From the NCBI GenBank assembly GCA_024698065.1, contig JAILRR010000097.1, positions 1-36,940 of the forward strand: a stretch of 36,940 bases of DNA, written 5' to 3'. Source of the stretch: Bacilli bacterium. GTDB taxonomy: Bacteria; Bacillota_I; Bacilli_A; RFN20; CAG-826. The notes beneath the pieces were generated by a model, which was given only the letters and a program-made list of their open reading frames with translations, had not been told where the DNA came from and searched no databases. Shown in pieces: positions 8,126 to 15,653 of the stretch (the first letter of the stretch is position 1; each line of letters opens with the position of its first letter). A program made the position numbers and the translations under genes.

Positions 8126-8794
8126 ATGATTGATATCCATAACCATATCCTCTATGGAGTTGATGATGGCTCCAAAGACCTTGAGATGTCTTTAGCCATG
8201 CTCAAAGAGGAAATGGATAATGGGGTCAGTCTCATCTATCTCACTCCGCATCAGAACAAGAACACTTTGACTGGGACCATCCTTAGGGACAGGTACCAGT
8301 CTTTTTTGTCTGAAGTCAAAGAGAAGGGGATCGATATGGATATCCGCTTAGGCGCGGAAATCTATTATTACCCTGGACTCAAACAAGACCTCATCTCTGG
8401 CAAAGCCCTCACGATGGATGATTCCAAATACGTCCTTGTCGAATTCTCAACGAGAACGGAAACCAATATCTCTGAGATCATCTATGAGCTTAGTGTGGCA
8501 GGATATAAGCCAATCGTCGCCCATATCGAAAGATATCCTTATCTCAAGAAAGCCGATTATTTCGATATCAAAGATGCAGGGGCGCTCATCCAAATTAATG
8601 CAGGCTCTTTTTCTCATTTCTCCATGAGAGGAATCATCAAATATCTTCTTAAGAATGATCTTGTCGATTATGTTGCTTCGGATGCGCATGATCCAATAAA
8701 GAGAAAAGTCGATTTCTCTTTCGTTCATGGCTACATCAAAAAGAAATATCCTTCTTTTTATACAAAGCTGATTGAGATGAAGAAGATTGGCTAA
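8126..8794 (+). CDS. CpsB/YwqE-type PHP tyrosine-protein phosphatase
   Basis: 222 residues, slightly shorter than typical CpsB (about 245). The N-terminus MIDIHNHILYGVDDGSKDLE is the PHP-domain metal-binding start (HxH and the DDG segment). It is followed by LTPHQN, a GAEIYYY block, and AHIERYPYL and ASDAHDP, which carry the remaining metal ligands. This family uses a metal cluster to dephosphorylate the Tyr cluster of the BY-kinase. It follows the kinase gene by 6 bases and is almost certainly translated from the same message, so the pair forms a phosphorylation switch for polysaccharide synthesis. Confidence 0.9.
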   Translation: MIDIHNHILYGVDDGSKDLEMSLAMLKEEMDNGVSLIYLTPHQNKNTLTGTILRDRYQSFLSEVKEKGIDMDIRLGAEIYYYPGLKQDLISGKALTMDDSKYVLVEFSTRTETNISEIIYELSVAGYKPIVAHIERYPYLKKADYFDIKDAGALIQINAGSFSHFSMRGIIKYLLKNDLVDYVASDAHDPIKRKVDFSFVHGYIKKKYPSFYTKLIEMKKIG

Positions 8795-9132
8795 GAACGC
8801 TCTTTATTTGCTCTAATAAGCCAAAATATTGCAACTATAGAATCATATTAGGTTTTGTAGATAGATGATTTGTGCACGATGAAAACGCAACGCAAAATTT
8901 TTCGTTGCAGATACATTGCAAATTTGAAACGAAAGAATCTCTTTCGTTGCATTTCGTGTCCTGAAAAGCTTTTTAGAGAACCTCTCACCCTTTATATCCT
9001 TAATATTAATATATTCATTCTATGTAAAAATTTGTTACCGCAACTACTATTTACATTCCTTTTGCCAAGAAAAACCTGTAGAATATCGTTAATTGAGTAA
9101 ATTGCAACCTAGAGTTGACGAGGGAAACAGCT
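8795..9132. other. 338-bp intergenic region with hairpins and repeated GCAAC/GTTGC words
   Basis: No gene is supported here. The GCAAC word or its complement occurs near 8829, 8887, 8904, 8945, 9040 and 9104. Two hairpins lie in the middle (8887-8908 and 8928-8948). The last 30 bases hold the ribosome site GAGGG for the next gene. I do not see a convincing promoter hexamer pair, a terminator for the upstream operon, or a known riboswitch. The region probably carries the control signals of the HTH-GlmM operon. Confidence 0.5.
8887..8948 (+). repeat. Two adjacent hairpin-forming inverted repeats upstream of the HTH-GlmM gene
   Basis: GCAACG (8887-8892) pairs with CGTTGC (8903-8908), with A/T pairing inside. 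AACGAAAGA (8928-8936) pairs perfectly with TCTTTCGTT (8940-8948) over a 3-base loop. Both right arms end in TTCGTTGCA, so the unit is also a direct repeat. Neither is followed by a T-run, so they are not typical terminators. They could be operator or leader-RNA elements, or part of a small RNA. Confidence 0.6.
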
Positions 9133-10773
9133 ATGACAATTGCAGAAAAATTAATCCATCTCAGGATGAATGCCTCTTTGTCCCAACTTGATTTGGCCAA
9201 TGCTCTCAAAGTGAGCCGCCAATCAGTCTCCAAATGGGAAAAAGGCGAATGCGTTCCATCCCTCGACAAAGCCTTAGAGCTTTGCTCTCTTTTCAAGATC
9301 AGCATCGATGAACTCGTCAATGAGTCCATCGTCATCAACAAAAAGGAATCCAAGAAAGAAGAAGTGCCAGAAGAAGGGAATCATTATTTCGGCACTGACG
9401 GCTTTAGAGGCGAATCGAACAAAAACCTCACCGTCATGCACGCTTTCCAGACTGGAAGATTCCTTGGCTGGTATTTCAACCAACCTCAGTTCGCTAAGCT
9501 CCATGCTGGGCAAGAGAGACCGAGGATCTGCATCGGCAAAGACACAAGAAGGTCCTCATACATGTTTGAGTACGCTTTATGCGCAGGTATCACTAGCAGT
9601 GGCGCCGATGCCTATATCCTCCATGTCACCACGACCCCAAGTGTCTCTTATATCACTAGAAGCGAGCACTTCGACTGTGGTGTCATGATCACCGCCTCCC
9701 ATAACATCTTCTACGATAACGGAATCAAGGTTCTTAACCACAATGGCGAGAAGATGGAAGACGATGTCGCCCATTTGATTGAATGCTATATCGACAAGAA
9801 GTTCGACAAGCTTGGACTTCCTGGTGCGACAGACCTTCCATATGCCGAGCGAGAGAACATCGGCAAAGTCATCGACTTCGAAGAAGGAAGAGCGAGATAC
9901 ACCGGTTACCTTATTTCAACTATCCCAACCTCATTTAGAGGTTTGAGGATCGCTCTTGATACCGCTAACGGCGCTTCCTGGGCCATCGCCCCTCAGGTCT
10001 TCAAGACCTTAGGCGCCGATATCACCGTCATCGGTGATGAGCCAAATGGCCTTAACACCAACAAAGACTGCGGCTCAACCCATATCGAGAAACTCGTCGA
10101 ACTCGTCAAAGAAGGCAAGTTCGATGTCGGATTCGCTTTCGATGGCGATGCCGATAGATGCTTAGCCGTCGACAAAGACGGTTCCCTCATCGATGGCGAC
10201 AAGATCATGTATATCCTTGGTCTTAGACTCAAGAGACATAGAACGCTCAAGAATGATGTCGTTGTCTCAACCATCATGTCTAACAGCGGTTTCGCCAAAG
10301 CTCTTGAGGATGTTGGCATCAAAACCGTCCAGACCGCAGTCGGTGACAGATTCGTCTATGAAGAGATGATGAAAAATGATTACTGGATCGGTGGAGAACA
10401 AAGCGGTCACATCATCCTCAGAAAATACCAGAATACAGGTGATGGCATCTTGACTGCTCTCAAACTCACAGAAGAGATGCTCGATACTAAAAAATCCTTA
10501 GGAGAGCTTTCTAGTGCCGTCCACGAATTCCCACAACAGCTTGAGAACGTTCGCGTCATTGACAAGAAAGCCGTCCTCGCTGACAAAGAGATTGTTGAGA
10601 AAGTCGAGAAGATCAACAAAGAGATCAAAGGCAAAGGCCGTATCCTTCTCCGTGAAAGTGGAACCGAGCCAGTCGTCCGTATCATGCTTGAGTCCGATGA
10701 CAAAGAGATGAACCAAAGATACATCGACACCATCAAGGCCATGATCAAAAAGGGAGGATACATCGGTGAGTAA
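9133..10773 (+). CDS. glmM: Phosphoglucosamine mutase fused to an N-terminal XRE helix-turn-helix
   Basis: 546 residues, against about 445 for usual GlmM. Residues 1-64 are an XRE/HTH_3 DNA-binding domain (SQLDLANALKVSRQSVSKWE). An acidic/basic linker follows, and then a complete hexomutase: FGTDGFRG; catalytic serine S189 in ITASHNIFYDNG; metal-binding DGDADR (D337, D339, D341); sugar-binding GEQSGH, the form typical of GlmM (phosphomannomutases usually have GEESGH); and phosphate-binding RESGTEP (507-513). It interconverts glucosamine-6-P and glucosamine-1-P. I chose ATG 9133 because GAGGG lies 8-9 bases upstream and the HTH starts right after; an in-frame TTG at 9115 is the alternative. 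The frame is continuous, so the fusion is real in this sequence. It overlaps the next gene by 8 bases. It may be an enzyme that also binds DNA. Confidence 0.9.
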   Translation: MTIAEKLIHLRMNASLSQLDLANALKVSRQSVSKWEKGECVPSLDKALELCSLFKISIDELVNESIVINKKESKKEEVPEEGNHYFGTDGFRGESNKNLTVMHAFQTGRFLGWYFNQPQFAKLHAGQERPRICIGKDTRRSSYMFEYALCAGITSSGADAYILHVTTTPSVSYITRSEHFDCGVMITASHNIFYDNGIKVLNHNGEKMEDDVAHLIECYIDKKFDKLGLPGATDLPYAERENIGKVIDFEEGRARYTGYLISTIPTSFRGLRIALDTANGASWAIAPQVFKTLGADITVIGDEPNGLNTNKDCGSTHIEKLVELVKEGKFDVGFAFDGDADRCLAVDKDGSLIDGDKIMYILGLRLKRHRTLKNDVVVSTIMSNSGFAKALEDVGIKTVQTAVGDRFVYEEMMKNDYWIGGEQSGHIILRKYQNTGDGILTALKLTEEMLDTKKSLGELSSAVHEFPQQLENVRVIDKKAVLADKEIVEKVEKINKEIKGKGRILLRESGTEPVVRIMLESDDKEMNQRYIDTIKAMIKKGGYIGE

Positions 10774-11431
10774 CATCAAAGTCAAAGATTTATACACTCC
10801 AAGCGGAATCGACTATATCGATGATTATGTCTTCTCCAAGGAATATCCTTGGGAACTCCTTGGAGGCATCAAAGAATACATCAAATCCCTTATCGAAAAA
10901 GGCATGCCTGGATTCGATAAAATCCAACCAGATGTCCTTATCGGTCAGGATACGACGATCGCCAAAACCGCGACCATCATCGGTCCAACCATCATCGGTC
11001 ACAACGTTGAGATAAGGCCTGGCGCCTATATCAGGGGAGCGGTTATCGTCGGAGATGAATCCGTCGTCGGAAATAGCTCTGAGCTTAAGAACGCCATTCT
11101 CATGAAACACTGCCAGTGCCCTCACTATAACTATGTCGGCGATTCCATCTTAGGGAACTACGCCCACACAGGCGCAGGCTCAATCCTCTCCAACCTTAAG
11201 AGCGACAACAAACCTGTCGTCATCCATAACGAAGGGGAGAACATTGAGACAGGTATCAGAAAGATTGGCTCATTCTTAGCCGATCACGCTGATATCGGAT
11301 GTGGTTCCGTCCTTAACCCAGGAACCATCATTGGGCAAAACACCCAAGTCTATCCTTTGACCATGTGTAGAGGGGTCTACGCGCCAAATTCAATCGTCAA
11401 AGGAACCAAAGAAATCGTAAAGAAGAGGTAA
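10766..11431 (+). CDS. GlmU-like left-handed beta-helix acetyltransferase without pyrophosphorylase domain
   Basis: 221 residues starting at GTG (10766), which overlaps the end of glmM by 8 bases and has a GGGAGG site about 10 bases upstream. Hexapeptide repeats (IGxxxxIAKxATIIGPTIIG...) form a left-handed beta-helix. The segment KNAILMKHCQCPHYNYVGDS, then HTGAGSILSN, aligns with the GlmU acetyltransferase site; H120 matches its catalytic His. The uridylyltransferase half of GlmU is absent. Between GlmM and NagB it most likely acetylates glucosamine-1-P to GlcNAc-1-P, so UTP-dependent activation must be done by another enzyme. The family is often annotated simply as UDP-GlcNAc pyrophosphorylase-like. 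Confidence 0.8.
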   Translation: MSNIKVKDLYTPSGIDYIDDYVFSKEYPWELLGGIKEYIKSLIEKGMPGFDKIQPDVLIGQDTTIAKTATIIGPTIIGHNVEIRPGAYIRGAVIVGDESVVGNSSELKNAILMKHCQCPHYNYVGDSILGNYAHTGAGSILSNLKSDNKPVVIHNEGENIETGIRKIGSFLADHADIGCGSVLNPGTIIGQNTQVYPLTMCRGVYAPNSIVKGTKEIVKKR

Positions 11432-11437
11432 AGCAAC

Positions 11438-12160
11438 ATGAAAGTTATCGTTGGAGATGAGAAAAGCATCTCACAGATGATCGCTGACGAATTCGTCAAA
11501 GTGGTCAAAAACAAACCAAACGCCGTTCTTGGCTTAGCGACTGGAACTTCTCCACTCCTTGTCTATGCCGATATGGCCGAAGCCTACAAGAAAGGCGAAG
11601 TCTCTTTCAAAGACTGCAAGTCCTTCAACCTCGATGAATATGTCGGCTTAGAAGGAACCCACAACCAGTCATACAGATATTTCATGACTGAGAATCTTTT
11701 CAAGCATATTGATATCAAACTTGAGAACACCCATGTCCTTCTTGGCGTTGGTGATTACAAAGCCTACATGAACCAATATGACAAAGAGATCGAAGATGCC
11801 GGTGGCATCGATATCCAGATCCTTGGCATCGGAAGCGATGGCCATATCGCTTTCAATGAGCCAGGAACCTCCTTCGATTCCTTAACTCATGAAACCGAAC
11901 TCACTGAACAAACCATCAAAGACAACAGCCGTCTTTTCAATGATATCAGTGAGGTTCCTACCCGCGCTGTCACGATGGGTCTTGCTTCCATCATGAAAGC
12001 GAAGAAGATCGTGCTCATCGCTACTGGCAAAAACAAAGCCAAAGCCGTCTATGGCCTCATCAAAGGCGAGATGAGCGAAGACATGCCTTGCTCCATCCTC
12101 CAGAAACACCAAGACGTCACCGTCTACGTCGACGAAGAAGCCTACTCCTTAGTTAAGTAG
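11438..12160 (+). CDS. nagB: Glucosamine-6-phosphate deaminase
   Basis: 240 residues, the normal length for NagB. Signatures: LGLATGTSPLLVY (phosphate-binding), FNLDEYVGL (catalytic Asp region), GIGSDGHIAFNEPGTSF (active-site His/Glu loop), and ATGKNKAKAV near the end. It converts glucosamine-6-P to fructose-6-P plus ammonia and is cytoplasmic. The start lies 6 bases after the acetyltransferase gene with AGAGG upstream. With GlmM and the acetyltransferase it forms an operon that sets whether glucosamine-6-P goes to wall precursors or to glycolysis. The ammonia it releases could also feed the ammonia-dependent enzymes elsewhere in the window. Confidence 0.95.
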   Translation: MKVIVGDEKSISQMIADEFVKVVKNKPNAVLGLATGTSPLLVYADMAEAYKKGEVSFKDCKSFNLDEYVGLEGTHNQSYRYFMTENLFKHIDIKLENTHVLLGVGDYKAYMNQYDKEIEDAGGIDIQILGIGSDGHIAFNEPGTSFDSLTHETELTEQTIKDNSRLFNDISEVPTRAVTMGLASIMKAKKIVLIATGKNKAKAVYGLIKGEMSEDMPCSILQKHQDVTVYVDEEAYSLVK

Positions 12161-12216
12161 CCCCCTTGTTTTTATTGGGGGCGGCTTTTCTAACTACCGC
12201 CCCCTTTTCTCTTTTT
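12161..12216 (+). terminator. Terminator after nagB, with an alternative overlapping hairpin
   Basis: GGGGGCGG (12177-12184) pairs perfectly with CCGCCCCC (12197-12204), followed by TTTTCTCTTTTT. A second hairpin, CCCCC (12161-12165) with GGGGG (12177-12181), uses the same left arm, so the two exclude each other. The plain reading is a terminator between nagB and the dehydrogenase gene; the alternative pairing could modulate it. Confidence 0.85.
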
Positions 12217-12234
12217 AAGAAAGGAATATACACC

Positions 12235-13569
12235 ATGAAGTACATTGAAGAGATCATCGAAAAAGTCAAAGCCGAAAACCCAGATCAACCTGAGTTCCTC
12301 CAAGCCGTCAAGGAAGTCCTTGAGAGCTTAGAGCCAATCATCTCCATGAACGAAGAGAAGTACCGTAGCCAAAAGCTTCTCGAGAAACTCGTCGTCCCTA
12401 ATAACATCGTCAAGTTCGATGTCAAATGGATGGATGACAATGGAGTGGAGCAAACCAACAAAGGATATCGCGTCCAGTTCAACAACGCCGTCGGTGTCTA
12501 TAAAGGTGGCCTCCGCCTTCATCCTTCCGTCAATCTCTCCATCCTTAAGTTCTTAGCCTTTGAGCAATGCTTCAAGAATGCCTTAACCGGTTGCCCAATG
12601 GGCGGTGGCAAAGGAGGATCTGACTTTGATCCTAAAGGCAAGAGCGAAGCTGAGGTCAAACGTTTCTGCATCGCCTTCATGGATAAGCTCTATCCACATA
12701 TCGGCGTTGGTGTCGATGTCCCAGCCGGCGATATCGGTGTCGGCGGAAGAGAGATCGGCTTCATGGCCGAGGAATATAAGAAACAGACCGGTACCTTAGG
12801 CGGTGTCCTTACTGGCAAACCTCTTTCGATGGGTGGTTCCTTATGCAGAACCGAAGCGACCGGTTATGGTCTTGTCTACTTCGCCGAAGAGATGCTTAAG
12901 AAGAGGCATGATTCCTTTGAAGGAAAGACTGTCGTCGTTTCTGGTTCAGGAAACGTCGCCATCTACGCGATTGAGAAGTGTGAGCAGCTTGGTGCGAAAG
13001 TAGTGGGCTGCTGCGATTCCTCTGGTTGGATCTATGACAAAGATGGCATCGATGTCGCTCTCTTGAAAGAGATCAAAGAAGTGAAAAGAGAAAGACTTTC
13101 TTCATACGCTGCGGCTAGACCAAGCGCTGAATATCACGAAGGCAAAGGCGTCTATTCCATCAAGTGTGACATCTATATGCCATGCGCCACTCAGAATGAA
13201 CTTGATCTTGAAGGTGCTAAACTCCTCGTCAAGAATGGCTGCTTCGCTGTCTGCGAAGGTGCGAACATGCCAACAACTAGAGAAGCAACCGAATACCTTC
13301 TTGCCAACAAAGTCTTATTCACCCCAGGCAAAGCTTCTAATGCCGGCGGTGTCTCTTGCTCCTACCTTGAGATGGTTCAGAACGCCAATAACGAATCCTG
13401 GCCATTCGAGAAGGTCGATATGAAGCTCAAAGAGATCATGGTCAACATCTTCCATAACGTTGATGAGGCCGCAAAAGAAGTAGGGCAGGAAGACAACTAC
13501 GTTGTCGGCGCGAACATCGCTGGCTTCAAGATCATCTATGACGCCATGTCCAAAAAAGGACTTCTCTAA
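12235..13569 (+). CDS. gdhA: Glutamate dehydrogenase (NADP-type, hexameric)
   Basis: 444 residues, typical of bacterial small hexameric glutamate dehydrogenase. Signatures: YRVQFNNAVGVYKGGLRLHP, GCPMGGGKGGSDFDPKGKS (catalytic Lys and glycine-rich loop), PAGDIGVGGREIGFM, a Rossmann VVVSGSGNVA, and a NAGGVSCSYLEM end block. It interconverts 2-oxoglutarate plus ammonia and glutamate. I start at ATG 12235, preceded by AAAGGA; the open frame runs upstream to 12166 but that part lies in the terminator. It has its own transcription unit between two terminators. No clear promoter hexamers are visible in the 18 bases between terminator and ATG, so some read-through or a promoter inside the terminator region is possible. 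Confidence 0.95.
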   Translation: MKYIEEIIEKVKAENPDQPEFLQAVKEVLESLEPIISMNEEKYRSQKLLEKLVVPNNIVKFDVKWMDDNGVEQTNKGYRVQFNNAVGVYKGGLRLHPSVNLSILKFLAFEQCFKNALTGCPMGGGKGGSDFDPKGKSEAEVKRFCIAFMDKLYPHIGVGVDVPAGDIGVGGREIGFMAEEYKKQTGTLGGVLTGKPLSMGGSLCRTEATGYGLVYFAEEMLKKRHDSFEGKTVVVSGSGNVAIYAIEKCEQLGAKVVGCCDSSGWIYDKDGIDVALLKEIKEVKRERLSSYAAARPSAEYHEGKGVYSIKCDIYMPCATQNELDLEGAKLLVKNGCFAVCEGANMPTTREATEYLLANKVLFTPGKASNAGGVSCSYLEMVQNANNESWPFEKVDMKLKEIMVNIFHNVDEAAKEVGQEDNYVVGANIAGFKIIYDAMSKKGLL

Positions 13570-13585
13570 TCAAACACAAAAAAGG

Positions 13586-13614
13586 AATCCCCTGATGAAT
13601 CAGGGGATTTTTTT
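13586..13614 (+). terminator. Rho-independent terminator of gdhA
   Basis: AATCCCCTGAT (13586-13596) and ATCAGGGGATT (13599-13609) form a near-perfect stem with a 2-base centre, followed by seven T. This is a strong canonical terminator. Confidence 0.95.
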
Positions 13615-13648
13615 CTTGCCTCTTGTTCTATATTGATGGGTGTCATTC

Positions 13649-13679
13649 AACTTGAATGTACAGACTGTACAAACAAGTT
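13649..13679. repeat. 31-bp near-perfect palindrome with twin TGTACA boxes
   Basis: The arrangement is AACTTG-2-TGTACA-3-TGTACA-2-CAAGTT: outer arms 13649-13654 and 13674-13679, inner boxes 13657-13662 and 13666-13671. Each TGTACA box is itself palindromic. It lies between convergent genes and has no T-run, so it is neither a plain promoter operator nor a clear terminator. It could be a protein-binding site or a recombination-type site. Confidence 0.65.
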
Positions 13680-13726
13680 TGAGAACCATGAATAATCGCC
13701 CTATTGTGTTCGTGAGGCAAAGACCT

Positions 13727-14152
13727 TCATGAGACGTAATAAAAAAGGCTTAGATCTTTGACGGCAATATCGTCGAAATCAACGAATTGAGTGCATTCAA
13801 AATCATAGAAGAAGGAGTTGATATAATATGCCCCGGTGCCTCCCAACACTCTTGATAAATCGGGGTTGAGCAATCTATCGTAAGTCGCGGTTTCCCCTCT
13901 TCTTATGATTGGTTCTCCATTTTTGACGGTGAACGTGGTGTCGAACCTCGCGCCTTCGGGAATATTCGTTTGTCTATTCATAAAAACTTCATAGACATAC
14001 ATCGTGGACTCGCCTTCGTATGAGGTTGCGGCAACGCTTTCGAAAGAAGAGGAAGATTCGCTTTTTAAAAGGCCGGACTCTTCCGCAACACTAGGGGCGG
14101 GGGCGCATGCTGAAAGGATTGCCGACGTTGCAATCAATAGTGCCTTTTTCAT
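13727..14152 (-). CDS. Putative lipoprotein, unknown function
   Basis: 141 residues from the start I chose: ATG at 14152 (minus), 9 bases after AAGGA. This begins the signal peptide MKKALLIATSAILSAC, whose LSAC lipobox gives lipidated Cys at residue 15. An upstream in-frame ATG at 14185 would add 11 residues before the signal and is less likely. The mature part is Ser/Glu-rich, then a small domain with many Tyr and Phe near the C-terminus. No known family is recognised. It lies downstream of the three paralogous lipoprotein genes but does not share their domain. Confidence 0.7.
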   Translation of the reverse strand: MKKALLIATSAILSACAPAPSVAEESGLLKSESSSSFESVAATSYEGESTMYVYEVFMNRQTNIPEGARFDTTFTVKNGEPIIRRGETATYDRLLNPDLSRVLGGTGAYYINSFFYDFECTQFVDFDDIAVKDLSLFYYVS

Positions 14153-14207
14153 TTTTTTGTTCCTTCTTTCTTGAATAACGTTCATTGATTTGTTGTTTTT
14201 TTGTAAA

Positions 14208-14231
14208 AGAGGCGAGTTTGAGCTCGCCTCT
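14208..14231 (-). terminator. Hairpin after the lipoprotein cluster (weak terminator)
   Basis: AGAGGCGAG (14208-14216) pairs perfectly with CTCGCCTCT (14223-14231) over a 6-base loop. On the minus strand only four T follow before an A-rich stretch, so termination may be partial. It separates the last paralogous lipoprotein gene from the unrelated lipoprotein gene at 13727-14152. Confidence 0.55.
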
Positions 14232-14246
14232 CCTTCTTTGCCGTTG

Positions 14247-14879
14247 TTAGTATTCGACTCCGCCCCACTCAGTGACGGTGAATCCGGTTCTTTCGTAATG
14301 GGTCAAGGTTTGTTCCTTAATTGGAGTCTCTTCACTCACTTTCTTGATGTGAATAAGGGTTCGGATCATTGAAGTAGGCTCAATTGAGAATGATAGAGGA
14401 CACTCCTCATTTCTCTCTTCGGTCTGCTCGAAGTAGACAAGGGACTTCTCATTGTTCTCAAGGATCGGGAGCCAGTACATGATGAACTCATCGACTTCCT
14501 TGTTCGTATAGCCGATGAAATCCATCTTCTCCTCTAAGAAGGATATCGCGTTCTCTTTGGTGACATAGAATCCTTCATCAAAGTCACAGCTGTAGTTAGA
14601 GATCTCATCGAAATACAAGGCGTAATACTCTCTATCGTTTCCAGGGAGAGTGAATGTTCCATCTTCCTTGAGATGGATGTTCCAACCGTCCTCATACTTA
14701 GGGTAGGTGGTTACGAGCCTCTCATCTTGGAGGTATGTGACCTCAAGATCCATCTCTTCATCAGGGTAGAAGTAGATGATTGGCTTTCTACTCATTGGTC
14801 CTGAAGATTTGTCTTTGCAGTTTGTGCAACCTCCTAGTACGATCCCAAATAAAGCCAACAATAGAAACTGTTTCTTCAT
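14247..14879 (-). CDS. Paralogous lipoprotein 1 of the IYFYP/EWGG family
   Basis: 210 residues from ATG 14879 (minus), with AAGGA upstream. The signal peptide ends in the lipobox LGGC. The mature domain shows KPIIYFYPDEEMDLEV, TTYPKYEDGWNIHLKEDGT, REYYALYFDE, GFYVTKEN, FIMYWLPILENNEKSLVYF and the end TVTEWGGVEY. The same blocks occur in the two neighbouring genes, so all three derive from tandem duplication. The pattern recalls a widespread secreted 'KPvIYLYP ... VEWGG' family with no established function; this is from memory. It has the shortest N-terminal linker of the three. It follows paralogue 2 by 17 bases and is probably co-transcribed. Confidence 0.85.
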   Translation of the reverse strand: MKKQFLLLALFGIVLGGCTNCKDKSSGPMSRKPIIYFYPDEEMDLEVTYLQDERLVTTYPKYEDGWNIHLKEDGTFTLPGNDREYYALYFDEISNYSCDFDEGFYVTKENAISFLEEKMDFIGYTNKEVDEFIMYWLPILENNEKSLVYFEQTEERNEECPLSFSIEPTSMIRTLIHIKKVSEETPIKEQTLTHYERTGFTVTEWGGVEY

Positions 14880-14896
14880 GGTTGTTTTTTCCTTTT

Positions 14897-15595
14897 TTAA
14901 TATTCTGTTCCGCCCCACTCGGTGACGGTGAATCCGCTTCTATTGTAGTGAATTAGGCTCTGTTCTTGAATATCAGTTTCTTCATCTACTTTCTTGATAT
15001 GGATGATTGTCCTTATGAGAGTGTCCGGAGCAACGGAGAATCCTAATGGGCATTCCTCGTTTCTTTCCTCGGTCTGCTCAAAGTAGACAAGGGACTTCTC
15101 ATTGTTTTCAAGGATAGGGAGCCAATACATGATGAATTCATCGCTCTCTCTATCTGTGTATCCGATGAAATCCATCTTTTCTTCTAGGAAAGATATCGCG
15201 TTCTCTTTGGTGACGTAGAAACCTTCAGTGAAATCGCACACATAGTTAGGAGCCTCATCGAAGAAGAGCGCGTAATATTCTCTGCCACTCGTTCTGGTTG
15301 TGAAAGTCCCATCTTCTTTGAGGTGAATGTTCCAGCCATCCTCATACTTAGGGTAGGTGGTCATCAGCCTTTCTTCGTTGAAGTAGGCGACAGTCAAGTC
15401 CATCTCTTCCTCAGGGTAGAAGTAGATGACCGGTTTCTTCACTACCTGACGGGAACTTGAATGGTTCCCATTCGGATGGTGTTCCTCCTCTTCGATGCAT
15501 GTGCATTGAGCGGAACCGTCCTCAGTTTCTGGCTGAGCTTTGCAGCCCGTAAGCAAAAAGGCAAACAAAGGGAATAAAAGAATGTGTCGTTTCAT
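14897..15595 (-). CDS. Paralogous lipoprotein 2 of the IYFYP/EWGG family
   Basis: 232 residues from ATG 15595 (minus), preceded by GGAGG. The lipobox is LTGC. A short linker with a Cys pair (QCTC) and His/Ser residues precedes the domain, which begins KKPVIYFYPEEEMD and ends TVTEWGGTEY. It is closest to paralogue 1, with almost identical DNA over the GFYVTKEN...YFEQTEERNEECP stretch, so those two split most recently. The open frame extends upstream to 15703 but that part overlaps paralogue 3. Its leader shares CAATCGTCTT with the leader of paralogue 3. Confidence 0.85.
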   Translation of the reverse strand: MKRHILLFPLFAFLLTGCKAQPETEDGSAQCTCIEEEEHHPNGNHSSSRQVVKKPVIYFYPEEEMDLTVAYFNEERLMTTYPKYEDGWNIHLKEDGTFTTRTSGREYYALFFDEAPNYVCDFTEGFYVTKENAISFLEEKMDFIGYTDRESDEFIMYWLPILENNEKSLVYFEQTEERNEECPLGFSVAPDTLIRTIIHIKKVDEETDIQEQSLIHYNRSGFTVTEWGGTEY

Positions 15596-15653
15596 ATGTT
15601 TCCGCTCCTCCAGAAAATAAGACGATTGGCTGAGCGGAAATCGCTCAAAAGGG

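Noticed and set aside
8795..9132. glmS-type ribozyme or other known riboswitch before the HTH-GlmM gene
   Set aside because: The hairpins present do not match the glmS core or another class I know; I report them only as repeats.
12166..12234. N-terminal extension of glutamate dehydrogenase
   Set aside because: The extra codons lie inside the terminator hairpin; ATG 12235 has a good ribosome site and gives the family's normal length.
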